DNA from: Spinacia oleracea
Lineage: Eukaryota > Streptophyta > Magnoliopsida > Caryophyllales > Amaranthaceae
Assembly: GCF_020520425.1 (NCBI RefSeq)
Contig: NC_079491.1
Coordinates: forward strand, 3,038,001 to 3,102,000
Length of the DNA stretch: 64,000 bases
Direction: 5' to 3'
Part shown: positions 47,873 through 60,744 of the stretch, in pieces
How positions within the stretch are numbered: the stretch's first letter is position 1
How the letters are laid out: every line of letters starts with the position of its first letter
Translations under genes and position numbers: made by a program
Notes under the pieces: model-generated
The model's input: only the letters and a program-made list of their open reading frames with translations
Told to the model about the DNA's origin: nothing
Databases searched by the model: none

Positions 47873-50800
47873 ATGGAGGTTTCATGTTTTCCAGCCACAT
47901 CAAAAGGAACTCACTCCCTTTTCCCTTCTTCATCAGGTTCTCTCTTTCTCTCTCCTCCCATCCCGTTGCTTTCTTTCTGTATTAAGTTATTGCCTTTTGC
48001 AATTTCTTTGTGTATTTCAAAGTTTCGATTTTTAACCATTAACTTATCTTTCGTATTGTTCTTCCACATTAATTTTCGGATTGTTTTGTTTCTTTTCATC
48101 GGTTGGTGAATTGCGATCATACTTAATGGGTTTTTAGAGTATGAAAGTTGGAAGCTTTCCTTGAATTCACTTGGAATTAATGGTTTTTAAAGATTAAGGC
48201 TTTGGAAAAATTGATGGGTTTACAATAATTCACTAATTTGATTGTTAGTTTGTGTTCAGCTTTGTGTTTTTCTTAGTATAATGCTAACAGTAGGTTGCTT
48301 TAATTTGTGTAATTCATTAAAGAATGTAAATTTGTGGTAAATATGTGGTTATAATGGCATGGCAATGGTAATCAGATCAAAGGTCTAAAACTAGGTTCTA
48401 GATCATCTATACACCTTGGCCCTGGCCCAGCCCGGCCCGTCCCAGGCGCTTACACTGTTGTTGACGACAGGGATGGGGGCTAGGATGGAATTTGATATAT
48501 TTTTCTGGTTCAATGTTAGTAATAAATCTTATGATCTTGTCTAGCATTTATCAAGAGCAAGAAAATAGTTACTTGCTGATTGTATCAGCATGTATGACCA
48601 GCAAAGTGCAGTTGGCCAATTTGATAAGAGTGATTGATATTTAGTTGTAAATGTTTTATAAAGACACGGATCCCATGATTTTAGTAGATTGTGTTAGAAG
48701 GTTTGATTTGTAGTTGGTATTTTCATTAATTAAGTCCTTTGTAATTTGTAAAAGAATTAACATGAAAAATCTATTAGAGATGGATGGAGTATATGCTAAT
48801 CATAATACATCATAAGTAGTAGATTGAACAATCAATTCGGCCTCATAAGTCATAAGTAATTTGAGTTATTCTATCCACCATCTCTTACGTAGTACTTCCT
48901 CAGTGTTTTTTAATAGTCGCACCATTTCGATTTTATCACTATCTTCACACTCTTATATGGCCATCTAACAATCTTCCTTTGACTTTATATTCATAATTCG
49001 TGCTCATTGTTTGAGCATAGCCGATTTGTGTCTTAAGTCATAACAATTATTTTTGCTAATTTCTTCAGAATTGCTAAAGGGGGTAAGGATATCTCCATGG
49101 CATCAAGCTTATGTATCCGTAGCGTTGACTAGTAAAAGAAAACAGCCGTTGCTTTATGCCGTCACATCTAACTTTCAAAATAAAGGCACTCTAAAGGTAC
49201 AGCTATTGAACTGGTAATGATTTACTTCTCTGGTGTAGTATGCACTATGTAGTAGACTAAATGAGTAATATTTGAGTTTTATTCAAGGTTGCTTCCCACC
49301 TGTTTCAAGTATCATGTAGCCGCAAGAATGAAGCTTCTCTACTGGAAGCCAGGTATGATGAAGTCATATAATATAAGACAACTTAGTGTGTTTAGTAAGG
49401 TATGGTAAGATCGCTGCATGTTAATGAGAAGTGAATCACACAGACTTGAATTTGTTGTTTAGTAGCTTAAGTTACAGTTGTAAAATCTGAAAGTTTTCCT
49501 TTAAATGAGTTGCGTAATGGAAGTGGGGATTTGAAGCTAAAGAAACTTAGAGGGTCAGCTTAGTCATGATTTTGAAGTTTGGACACTTAATATTTTAAGG
49601 AGTCGAGAGCTGAGACGCACCAGGAGAGGAGTCTTGAACTTTTGCAAGTTCGTATAGGTTTTTGGTCATTGGCAGGGTTACCTAATGTGTAGTATGATTT
49701 AGCACAAATACGCTACGAATATTGAATACAAGGGTTAGTCGAATTGTAATATGTTTTGAGGTATTTTGAAATACGAATTTTGATAACATAATATGGAATA
49801 CGGTACTTCATTTAAATTGAAAAAAAAAGAGTACATAATTACGTTTAATCAAAAGTTATATATCATCAAAATACCTTGAAGACTGACTTAAAAAAGAAGA
49901 GAAAATACTATAAAAAAAATACACAATATAGATTAAATACTCCTAGAGTCCTAGAACATCAGTTCCTCCTTTTTTCCTTTCCTTTTCTTGACGCAACACA
50001 TATATCTTCCACCCTTGCCCTCTTTGAGTTTTGTGGAAGATTATCACGCTCAACAACATTCTCACCAATGTTTTGACCTTCAATAGCAGGATCTAGACCA
50101 ACCCATCTTACATCTTCAAGTGCTACGGGTGATTCCTGGAGCTTTCAGTATTAATATCCCACTTTCTCGATGGCCCTTTCTTATAGTTCTTAGCAAACCG
50201 AAATATAAGACGAAGGTTAGAGTGTATATAAAACAACTTAATTGCTCTTGCTCTTGTTAGTTTGTTCCTCTTCAAAGTATGAACTAAGCCATAAGTACTC
50301 CAAGCTTTCTCTGCCGATGAACTACTTATTGGTTGAACCAACACTTACTTAGCCACCTCTGCCAAATCAGGAGTTTGTGACCCATAAACTGACCACCAAT
50401 CTATAACATACATAGTGTCAGAATCAGTCTGAGCTTGTACCATAGAGTAAATCCCCTTATTCAACCAAAAATCAGCAAATTGATCTCGTATTTTTTTTTC
50501 TTCGTCAGCGTCTTCTGCTACTTTTGCAAATGTTTACATACAACCCACACCAACCTCTCTGTCTAGATTTGGAGCTCTTCTAGTAAAATCCCCTGGGAGT
50601 AGGTGCTTCAAGATAATGTTTATCATAGAAACAAGGTGATAACGCAAAGCCTAAACAGTGAAGAGGAATAATCATTTTATCCCACCTAGTTACAAGTATG
50701 GTTTCCATTTGAGGGAATTCGTTTTTATACTTGCTATCATCTATTACATCTTCTATTTCATCAAGCATATTGTCCATTCTTTCATAAATCTCCCCTATCC

Positions 50801-53800
50801 TATGGCCATCGGCCCATCCCAATCATAATACTTCAGCAATTAGTAAATCATATAAGTGACACTAACAATTTCTCCGACTTCATTCCAAAAATTATCATCA
50901 TGAATACTTTTAACCACCAAAGAACTCAGAGAGAGTTTTAGTATATGTATCCTGCTTTGCAATACTATCTTTATAAGCCCTTAAAACGACTTTGGTTTTA
51001 AGTGTTTCTTTACAAGATAGTAGCCTACTCAAGAGGCAATAATGTGAACCAAACCTTGTCTTTGCTACCATTAAAACATTCTAGTTGAGCTAGTTGAGTT
51101 TTCTTTAAACAGTGAAATCACATACAAGTTTGGTAAACAAGTAAGTGTTATCACTGTTTAAAGAAAGCTAGAATGTTGTTAATGATAACAAATTCAAGGT
51201 TTGGTCACATTATTGTCTCTAGAGTAGGTTACTATCCTGTAGTGAGGCACTTGAAACTACAATTGTTTAAAGGGTTTATAAAGATTGGGTTGCAAAGAAA
51301 GATGCAGCTACTAAAACTCTGAGTTTTTTTTTATGGTTGAAAGTATTCATTATGATACTTTTTTGAATTGAAGTCTAGGAAATTGTTAAAGTTACTTATC
51401 CAATTTACGAATTGCCAAAGTATTGTGATGGGGGAGATTTATGAAAGAATGGACAATATGTTCGGTGAAATAAACGATTTAATGGATGATAGTTAAACAC
51501 GAGTTCCCTCGAATGGAAACCTTACTCGTAACAAGGTGGGATAAAATGACTATTCCCCTTCACTGTTTAGGCTTTGTGTTATCACCTCTATGACAAAAAT
51601 TATGTGAAGGTCCTGCTCTTGGTATTTTACTAGAAGAACTCCAAATCAAGTCAAAGAGGTTGTTGTCGGTTGTATGGAAGTATTTGCAAAAGCAGCATAA
51701 GATTCTAATGGAGAAAACAAATTACGAGATCTATTTACTTAATTTCAGTTGAAAAAGGGGATTTACTCTATGGTACAAGCTCAAGCTGATGCTGCCACTA
51801 TGGATTCTATTGATTGGTGGTCAGTTTATGGGTCACAAACTCCTGATTTGGCAGAGGTTGCTAAGTAAGTGTTGACTCAACTCAACCAATAAGTAGTTCA
51901 TCGGCAGAGAGAACTTGGAGTACTGATGGCTTAGTTCGTCCTTTGAAGAGGAATAGACTAACAAACGCAAGAGTCGATAAGTTGTTTTATATACACTCTC
52001 ACTTTCGTCTTATATCTCGGTTTACTAAGAACGATAAGAAAGGGCCATCGAGAAAGTGGGATATCAATCCTAAAAGCTCTTGTTTGGAGGAATCACCCTT
52101 ATCACTTGAAGTATAAGATGGGTTGGTCTAGATCCTGTTGTTGAAGGTCAGAACGCTGGTGAGAATGTTGTTGAGTGTGAGAATCTGTCACGAAGCTCAA
52201 AGAGGGAAATGTTGCAACGAGAAAGGAGGAACTGATGTTCTAGGAGTATTTAATCTATATCATGTATTTTGTTTCTATATTTTCTCTTCTCTTTTAAGTA
52301 TATCTTTAAGGAATTTTGATGACATAGGACTTTGATTAAACGTAATTATGTATTTTTTTTTTCCAATTTAAATGAAGTCTCGTATTATGTTATCAAAAAT
52401 CGTATTTCAAAATAATTCAAAACTTATTACAATTCGACCAACCCTCGTATTCCATATTCGTACTACGTATTAGGTAACCCTGGAGATCTTCATATGATGT
52501 ATTACCCTGGGACACCTAATAAACTGCCAAAAAATTTAGCACATTTCATCTATACGTCTTAGGTGGGTGTTTTTCCTATCAGCCAGTGTTGGATCTAGTG
52601 TAATACATTCTATGAAAGTTGGTCAATTCTAAGAGGCTTCCCTCCTATTCCTATTGATGTTTACTATTACTACTCTATATTAGTTGTTTGGACTGGATTT
52701 CAAACAAGATTCGGAGCCTTTAAACACTTGCTGGGAGCAAATTGGGAGTTTGATGTCATGTATGATCTTTATGTGATATAGGTAGCATTATGTTGTTTGG
52801 GAATCTTTGGTTGCTGTTTGGGAGTCAGGGATTCTTACTTGTGTTACGAAGTAACTCTCAATCTTGGCTTTAAGCTTTCTGAAATATGTTTTGTTAACAT
52901 GTCTAAGCTAAGGCTCAAAACTTTTCTTATCCACCACAATTCTGTTGAATATTACTCGTTTATGTAGTCTCTTGATTTTTGCTGTGAATGCATAATGCTT
53001 AAAACCTTATTTATTTACAGTGTTCATTGTTTTTTCATGATTATTGATACATTTTATTTTAAGATCTATGGATGAGGTGTATGATTCTCTGGCGGACCGT
53101 CTTCTTCCTACTGCAGCCGTGACAGCAAACCCCAACTTTAAGTAAGCTTGGTTCCATTTATCTTTTTTTCTTTTTCTTTTTTCTGCCTTACCATTGCGCA
53201 AGTCTTCTGGTGCAACTGGCAGAGTTTTGGAAGATCTCCTGTTAGTTTATGTTATACCTATAGTTCTTTGGAAAATGTTTGTTCTTAGGAACAATATGTG
53301 CTGCAACCCGTTGTTTATTGACTTTGACTATTGTATTCGTTTACTGTTATAATGAAGTTGCAAAATCATAATGTATAGCAATGGTGTTCTTATGTACTTT
53401 TTAAGACAAATCTAGCAATGGTGTTCTTATGTTTTTGACAATTAACTGTCAAAACCTAAAACTTGGTCAATTTTGACCACCAAATTTTTTATGGAGTCTA
53501 CTCCGTGCTGTTTTTAGAGTAGAGGGAGTGCTGTTATGTGCTGTGTTTGCTTTATATAAAAAAAAGATCTAAACAAACTATATACGCTGATTGTTGAGTA
53601 AAATGCAGGTATATAGTCGGCTTGGCTGGTCCTCCTGGTGCCGGAAAAAGTACGGTGGCCCACGAAGTGGTTCAGCGGATAAACAAGTTATGGCCCCAAA
53701 AATCACCTTCCATGGACGAACAAGTAGGATCACCAGATATTGCTACTGTTCTCCCCATGGATGGATTTCATCTTTATCGTAGTCAACTAGATGCGATGGA

Positions 53801-56800
53801 GGTTTGTCTTTTCTCTGAGATGTTCTATTTCATTGCTTGCACCGCATATGTTGAATTTAATTTGAAAGAATATATCAACTCCACGTTATTTCATGAATAC
53901 TTTATTTGGTATCATGTAATTAGCGTTAGATAAAGTCTTAGGGTGCGTTTTATTCACCTTATTTTCACATGCTTTTTCTGAACTTATTTTATCTGAACTT
54001 AACTGAACTTATCAAAACTTATTTTAGTTGTAAATTGTACTTGGTCAACCCCTATTTTTCTTAAACTTATCTTATCTGAACTTATTTTTCCTGAATAAGT
54101 GGAAATAAGGTGAACAGAACAGAGCCTTATAGGAGAAAATACGAGAAAATTCAGTCATTCACTATAGGAGAAATATAGCTAGCCTGTCCGAAACATGATG
54201 AATACTATGTTGACTTTGTTTTGCTAAGTTTATTATCCAATTACTTAAAAAAATTAATTTATAATCCAATTATCTTTTTCACCATCGTTATTAGGATCCC
54301 AAAGAGGCTCATGCAAGAAGAGGAGGTAAGGCTCTTTACTTTTTTCAGTCCGGTGCCGTTTATTCTGATCTTTGAAATGCTGATAGAGTCTCACCTTTTG
54401 TAACATTAGCTCCGTGGACATTTGATCCGGCAAGGTTACTTAAATGCCTCCAAAGTTTGAGGAGTCAGGTAACTTCTGCTGCTATTGATTTAGAAAGATG
54501 ATAATTATTGTTTTTAGTTCTTAACATGATGCTAGCACATACTATGATGAAAAAAGATGGATACTAAGGCTCCGTTTAGTTGGGTGTAAAACGTTTTCAG
54601 TGTAAAATAATTTTCCATGGAAAACATTTTCCAAGGGAAAACACAATTTCAAACTAGTTTTCCTTTGTTTGATTCCTTAAAAGAAAATGGGAGAAGATGG
54701 TGAACATTGAGGGGAAGAAATGAGAAGTAAGGAGGAAATGTGGAAAAGTGGAAAAGTGGTTTCCCTCCCTTTCAAATGGAAAAGGTTTTTCTAACTTTGA
54801 GTGAGTTATGGAAAATTGTTTTTCATCCCTTGCCAAACCAAACAATGTAAAATGATTGAAAAGGGGGAAATCATTTTCCATGAAAACGTTTTACACCCTA
54901 CCAAATGGAGCCTAAAGGAGGACGGGTCTTAATAGTTGGATAGTATAACTATTTTAGTGTTTTTGCACTATTCTTCTGATACATGATCAATTTACCAGGG
55001 ATCCGTTTGTGCACCATCATTTGATCATGGCGTGGGAGATCCTGTTGAAGATGACATCTTCGTCTCCCTTCAGTAAGTAAATGCTCTTTGCACAAGATTA
55101 TATACGTCCCTTGTAAATTGCTGGTGATACTGATGTTTTCTGGTATTGAACCCTTACCATATGACTCAAGATATTCAAGCTCACTTAACCAATTGTGCTT
55201 ACCAATATAATTCGGCTTTCTTAACGGTTTTATCTCCATTCCAACAATTTTCTGCCTTCAGCGTTTCGACCACCAAATATAGTTAGGGCTACAAGTTCCG
55301 ATGGTCTTTTTGGAATTTCTTATGTATTGTCCTCATTCTACTTAAAAAAACCTTTGAGATTAATTTTAATAAACTCGTGATGGAACTATCTGGATCTGCG
55401 CCTGATAGGCGACTGTTTTCAGGTCAACTTTAAATTTTGTTTTTTATGTAATTCTGTTTGAATTTCTTGTATGCAGGCACAAAGTTGTGATTGTAGAAGG
55501 AAATTACTTGCTCCTAGATGAAGGGGTTTGGAGCGATATTTCTTCTGTCTTTGACGAAAAATGGTAAATCTGCTTGTTTGATTTTTTTTCTTATGATGCT
55601 TCTGTTTAAGCTGTTATCGTGAAGTAAGAATTTCATACAGCATCTTATCACTCAGATGAAGTTCTTATTTGATTGTTGATTAAAAATGAACTAGCATGCC
55701 AAAAAAACAGTTTGTTTAGTTCAATAATACTGAAAGATCACAGTGGCCACGATGTATTATGAAATCGATGAAGCCATAAGATTTATCTGCAATGTGTACT
55801 TAAAAGATAAATAAAAATCTTCTGTCAAACACAGTTCTGTAACTGATCAGGATGTTTTGAAGGGTGATAGTAAAACTCTACCAAAGGTTCCGTAACAACA
55901 AGTAATTAAACTGAGAAATTCACAAATCTGTTCTGTTTAGTCAAGAAAAATCATATTAACATTGGGTTTTAGCAAATTCAAATGGTTATTACATGCTTGC
56001 ATTGTTCTAGTAATCTGCACTCAAAACTATAACAAAGGTTTTGACAGTTTCAAGTGAATTTTCTGTTGTGAATGTGTGAAGGTTCATCGATGTTGACCTT
56101 GATTCATCTATGCAACGGGTTCTGAAGCGGCATATGTCAAAGTGTATGTATTCTTGTTTTACAAAATGGTTCAATGATTAACTGCTTCCATCAGTTCTGA
56201 TTTTTCCTGTTGGTTCATTGTATATTATTACAGCTGGGAGGTCTCTTGATGAAGCGAAATGGCGGGTAAGTCTTATGAACGACATTTCTTTCTTTTCCGT
56301 TCTTTGTTGGACTGTTTCTAGCAAAACCAAATCCTCTATCCCACTTAGACTTGATCAAATACAGCCCGGCCCGCTGGCCCGATCCAAAAAGTGCGGGTTT
56401 GGGTAGCCTAAATTTTTTTACACCAAAACCCGAGCCCGGCCCGAAATCCTGTTTTGGCCCGCACCAAATTTATAAATTTGGACATTGTTTTTTTGTGTTA
56501 AAACCCGACCCGGCCCGAATTTTGATCACCTCTAATCCCACTTTGCCACTCGTTTTCCAGACAAGTGACCGGGGATTAACGGTGACATACATGATACATC
56601 TATGAGGCACTGTTCTTTTTGAGCTAAGCTGAACTGAACTGAACTAAATTTTCATGAAATTCAACCAAAAAGAATAGGGCCTAAGAACATTTAAATTTAA
56701 ACAAAAAAAATAGGAAAAAAAAGATTTGAAATGGTTTTTAGCGCTGATTACTAACTTGCGAACCAATATCTGCGTTCCAGATCGAGTACAACGACCGTCC

Positions 56801-56870
56801 CAACGCCGAGATGATTATGAAGTCGAAGAAAAACGCAGACTTGGTTATAAGGTCAATCGAAACCTCGTAA
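47873..56870 (+). CDS. P-loop kinase, uridine kinase-like family (similar to Arabidopsis At1g03030)
   Basis: Putative small-molecule kinase of the PRK/uridine kinase/pantothenate kinase P-loop group; the plant members have no firmly known substrate. Twelve exons: 47873-47936, 49069-49196, 49288-49352, 53064-53141, 53609-53801, 54295-54325, 54410-54468, 54999-55072, 55477-55563, 56082-56143, 56234-56265, 56781-56870. Frame continuity holds throughout; 320 aa. The N-terminal ~85 residues are Ser/Lys-rich with few acidic residues and could be a plastid or mitochondrial targeting sequence. Walker A is GPPGAGKST (119-127). Then come PMDGFHLYRSQLDAM (substrate-loop Asp), DPKEAHARRGAPWTFD, VVIVEGNYLLLDEGVW (Walker B-like strand), and LKRHMS...LDEAKWR (lid region). 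The end is EYNDRPNAEMIMKSKKNADL. Exon 10's donor is ambiguous (see findings). Intron 3 carries a hAT palindrome. Confidence 0.9.
50580..50822 (-). pseudogene. hAT transposase fragment (left arm)
   Basis: About 80 codons with IYERMDNMLDEIEDVIDDSK, then FPQMETILVTRWDKMIIPLH and CLGFALSPCFYDKHYLEAP, a stretch recognisable from plant hAT transposases just before the C-terminal dimerisation domain. The dimerisation segment follows in another open stretch at 50123-50344. The N-terminal zinc finger and the catalytic first half are absent. Confidence 0.8.
51427..52050 (+). pseudogene. hAT transposase fragment (right arm, decayed)
   Basis: Mirror copy of the left-arm coding region: GEIYERMDNM at about 51430, RWDKMTIPLHCLGF at about 51535, SQTPDLAEV-type sequence at about 51835. 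It carries several stops and frame changes, so it is more decayed than the left arm. Confidence 0.75.
53941..54126. mobile_element. PIF/Harbinger-type MITE in kinase intron 5
   Basis: Ends GGGTGCGTTTTATTCACCTT and AAGGTGAACAGAACAGAGCC with a perfect TTA duplication (53938-53940, 54127-54129). Same family as 45623-45763. Confidence 0.87.
54568..54912. mobile_element. PIF/Harbinger-type MITE in kinase intron 7
   Basis: Long inverted ends GGCTCCGTTTAGTTGGGTGT and ACACCCTACCAAATGGAGCC with a perfect TAA duplication (54565-54567, 54913-54915). 345 bp. Same family as 20909-21225. Confidence 0.9.
56346..56534. mobile_element. hAT MITE with GCCCGGCCC motifs in kinase intron 11
   Basis: 189 bp, starts TAGACTTGATCAAATA and ends TTTGATCACCTCTA, with a perfect 8-bp duplication ATCCCACT (56338-56345, 56535-56542). 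Same family as 62543-62742. Confidence 0.88.
56606..56681. mobile_element. Short Harbinger-like MITE remnant
   Basis: 76 bp with inverted ends GGCACTGTTCTTTTTG and CAAAAAGAATAGGGCC; flanks TGA and TAA. A related GAGCTGAACTGAACTGAACT stretch occurs at about 44955 in RPOT1 intron 16. Confidence 0.6.
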
Positions 56871-59800
56871 GCTCATCATCAATCATGAGCATAATTTTGA
56901 CCTTCACTCGATAAACTCAGGGAAATAAAACGGAGACACGGGAAAAAGTCATATAGGGGTTGAAATAAGTTCTTTGCTCTAGTTTACTTAGAAATGTAGC
57001 CACTATTTTGACTTTGACTTTGCGTTTGACTTTGACTTAGAAGTTGCTCCTCCTAAATCCTTGGATCTCTCTAAGAAAGTTCAAAATGTCAAGTTGTCAT
57101 ATTTGTAGAAAATTGTAACATTTCTAAATATAAATGCTATAAATATGTCATAAAAATGTCACACTTTTGATAGTTTCCATAAAGGGTAAAGTGGGAAATT
57201 GAGCTATGTGTGATCCAAGATATTTTTTGGTCAACAGAACTCTTTCAGTGATTCACTGAACTCAGTTCCCTGAGTGAGTAGATCAACCGTACATGGCAGG
57301 ATCACTTAATTTCTCCTCGTTAATTGTGATTATGTATTGTAATTTAGGGTCTTTTGTCTCTCTTTTATCATCAACTCATAGAAGACATTCACTAAACTTG
57401 GACAGATATTAGTTCATCACTTATTCACTGCTCTATAGTCTTAAAAGCCCGTGTACGCCTTTCGGAAACATTGTTTCTAGTCGGGTGAAATTAGGGCTGA
57501 CAAAAACTGTTCCGACCATACCGACATCCGAGAAACACCGAAGTGACACGAAAAAATGTTCTCACATTCAATTTGCATGTGCACAATGTTCCCGTACAAA
57601 ACATCATCCGATTATATCTGAAAAGATTATACTTGACGTGTAACGGGTGATGACCCGATTTGACAGCCCTTTCACGTATATTCTTAATTATTTAACATGT
57701 TATGATGGATTGGGCTAATTAGGCTTGTTATGAAAAGATTGGTTCACATTAGTTTTCGAGTCAGTTTGTTTTGGACCGGGCTCTCTTTACTTGGAGGCTC
57801 AAAAAGGTCTTGGATACGCCTCGGATTTGGATCATATATATTATCAGGTACGAGTCAATTTTGGCTAGTTTGGTTTTCTTTCGAATTCAAATGAGCGAGG
57901 AATTAAGCGTGACAGTGCCACATGGGCCCACACCTCCAGAATCCTTTTCTTTTTCTAAGATACAAGTATACGAATAAGACTTTGTTCTCTTTAGCTTATT
58001 CTTATTCTTGTTATATATCAGATCAGAAAAAGAAAAAAAATACTCCTGAATAAATATTTAGACCAAATCGCATTAGATCAAAAACTAGAAAATCAGACTG
58101 ACAGAAGTCTTGAATGTCAATCTAGTTAGCCAACGAATCCGCCGCACGTATCTAGCCAGTCTAGCTGGATACTAGAATGGGAGATGTTGATAGTCATAAA
58201 GAGATCTAAACAAACTCTTGCCTAGTTGCCTCTACGTCTGGCAAAATAAATGTACCTTAAAAGCCATTTGAGTGAAAATTAAACTTCCACCCAAAGATGG
58301 ATCTATGAACATGGAACCAATGTCTCGGAAAGTCGGTTTCTTTGGATTTTTTTAAATATATTTTTAAGTTAACTAATTAAGAATTAGATTAATTAATTAA
58401 TTAAGAATTAGAGAGTAATTAAGAGATCTCTAAAATAGTAAAAAAGAAGGTACAAATTGTTTGGCAGAAATTGCCGGTGTTTGAACAAATTGATAGAAAT
58501 GTGCAATTGATTGCATTATTACTTGGTGTCAAAGCCAAACATAATGATGTAAGCTTCCATTATTAATGTTGTATGATAATGACATGTTTATATTACCTTG
58601 ATGCATGCAAATTGTACATGGTTTTGTTACTTTAAGGTACAATTAGTTTGCCACTTTTGTCCAAAATATCTTCTACTACCTCCGTTCCTAAAAGTTCTTT
58701 ACGCTTTCCGTTTTAGTCCGTTCCTAAAAGTTCTTTACACTCCTACTTTATTCCATTTTTACTCTTATTTGGCCCACCATAACTTACCCACTCACAATAC
58801 TTTAATATTAGTTTCCACCCACTCACATTGTTGGACAATTTATAGCCACTCATTTTCCATTTGTTACCCCACCATCACATGTTCACCAAAATTCCTTAAT
58901 TACCGTGCAAATAGTAACCGTAAAAATCATTTAGGAACGGAGGTAGTATGTTAGATAATTGAAAGTTAAAACTGTTTAAAGAAAAACGTGTTTGCAGACG
59001 ACGAGAAATAATTTCGTTGTAAGAGGAGTACGGACATCGTAGTCAAATATATTATTGTGTCTTAAATTTGCCTTACAAAAACAATGGTGAAAGTTGACTT
59101 AATAGAAAAGAGCTAAAACTTTCTTAGCATTATCAATGATGTTGTTGATTTACTAATGAATCTTACATGGTTATTTTTGTTGGAGTTGATGGTACGAAGA
59201 TTGTACAAATCAAGACTTTTTTTTACTACTATATTCATGAATTAAGGCATTTCTTTTTCTTTTGTAGACACTATACTTATCACATTGTAAAAATAAAAAA
59301 ATAAAAATAAAAACGTACGTAAGTATGAGAATTCAATTTAGAAAAACTTATGAGAATTCACTGTCTTTTAAGGTATGTTTTGAAAGACTAGCTATTGTAA
59401 TAGTTGTTACCTGTTGAAATAATTGTTAGTTGTATAGCCTATTAATGGATAGGTGTCAAAATAAGTGTGCCGTGTGCGATGATAAAACTAGCTATTGAAA
59501 TTAATAAATTAAGTATAAGTTGTATAATAAAGTCTTTTTGTATTATCAAACCTATAACCTACTTTTGGTAATCTTCATGATCAAAACATTATCTCAAACA
59601 TTACTAATTCTAGTAGTTCTTTGCAAAAACACAACTCTTTACTACTTATAAAAGAAGAGCGTACGTAACTATTCTTTCTATCTTGTAGTGGTTGTACATT
59701 GTAGGATATAACCGGTTATACGGCAAAATTCTCCAAGAGAGAATGAAGAGGAACACGGTGATTCCACATAATTATAGAGAAGAAAAAGTATGATCACACA

Positions 59801-60744
59801 AAAGCATAATTAACATTATTTTTGTTATGTAGTAATATTAATATATAAGTAAATTTTAAACACTTTGGTGTACTTCTAAAATATGAACAAATGCTTAATA
59901 CTTAAATTGTTTTAAAAAATCATTAAAAGTTAGAACACTGGTTATATATATAGAACCCGATAATGAATATACGTACGCATCGCGTGAACCCGTATTAAAT
60001 AGAAATCAGGAATAATTTCCAATTCCCATGATAATTGAAGAATATAGAGTGGGCTAATTAAACAGATAGGCAAAGAAAATATAAATGCCAACTTTCCCAT
60101 CAACATTTAAACATTCAACATCCACATGATCTTGCTCCCTCATTCAGCCAACTAATGGAACATGCACATTATTTCAGTCCCCACTTTTTCATTTTTTTAT
60201 TCAGACAAACAATTATTTTAAATAAAAACCCCATATAATATGGGGGGATTGTTTGGTTCAAAGAATCCAATGAAAATAATTAATCACAATAATTTTAATT
60301 AATTTATTAATTTAAACAAACAAAAGGAATATTTATATATCAAGCATTATCATGATTTAAATTAAAACTATAATTATTGTTTCTCTTAAATTAAAGCAAA
60401 AATAATTAATTATTATTAATACAAAGTAAAAACATAAACACAATTAAAAACATTTTGGGCCAAACATGGTCTTAGTTACTGTTTTTCTATGTCTAGTCAT
60501 AAATTTCAGCACCATAATTAATACAACTCACATAACTCCCTTTTAAAAGTAGTAATAATAATATCCATAATTCTATATAAAAATCATAATACAAGAAAAT
60601 TCAAAAAATAAAAGAAATAAAAAAAAAAGGGGTGAAAAGAAAACAAGTACACATGAAATTACAAATTCACCCTGCTCAATCCATCTGTTGGTGGTGGCCC
60701 TTGAGATCAAAAGAGCAGGCTGCTGTACCATTCTTTTTTCTAGC
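56871..60744. other. Intergenic region kinase - Aux/IAA
   Basis: 3' flanks of two convergent genes. One Stowaway MITE at 58676. A possible decayed MITE at about 57493-57673 has ends AGGGCTGACAAA / TTTGACAGCCCT. Otherwise AT-rich unique sequence with no gene signal. Confidence 0.7.
58676..58946. mobile_element. Stowaway-type MITE (271 bp)
   Basis: Ends CTACCTCCGTTCCTAAAAG and TTAGGAACGGAGGTAG with TA flanks (58674-58675, 58947-58948). Confidence 0.9.

Larger units (their letters stand above)
49673..52482. mobile_element. Inverted-duplicated hAT transposon (palindrome) in intron 3
   Basis: Two arms of about 1.35-1.45 kb face each other around a short centre (about 51121-51145). Both outer ends are the same hAT terminus: CAGGGTTACCTAATGTGTAG at left, inverted TACGTATTAGGTAACCCTG at right. 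The left arm encodes hAT transposase pieces on the - strand: a DUF659-type piece with HCLGFALSPCFYD at 50580-50822, and the C-terminal dimerisation region SSSAEKAWSTYGLVHTLKRN at 50123-50344. The right arm holds the same regions on the + strand, broken by stops (for example soon after GEIYERMDNMFGE). No matching 8-bp target duplication was found (GTCATTGG versus GAGATCTT). Confidence 0.88.

Noticed and set aside
47817-48035. 72-codon frame overlapping the kinase start
   Set aside because: It runs out of exon 1 into intron 1 in another frame; the ATG at 47873 alone joins in frame to exon 2.
48890-49000. A further Stowaway MITE in kinase intron 1
   Set aside because: Only a left-end-like TACTTCCTCAGTG is visible; no matching right end was found.
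57493-57673. A hAT-like MITE
   Set aside because: Ends AGGGCTGACAAA and TTTGACAGCCCT are suggestive but no 8-bp duplication matches.
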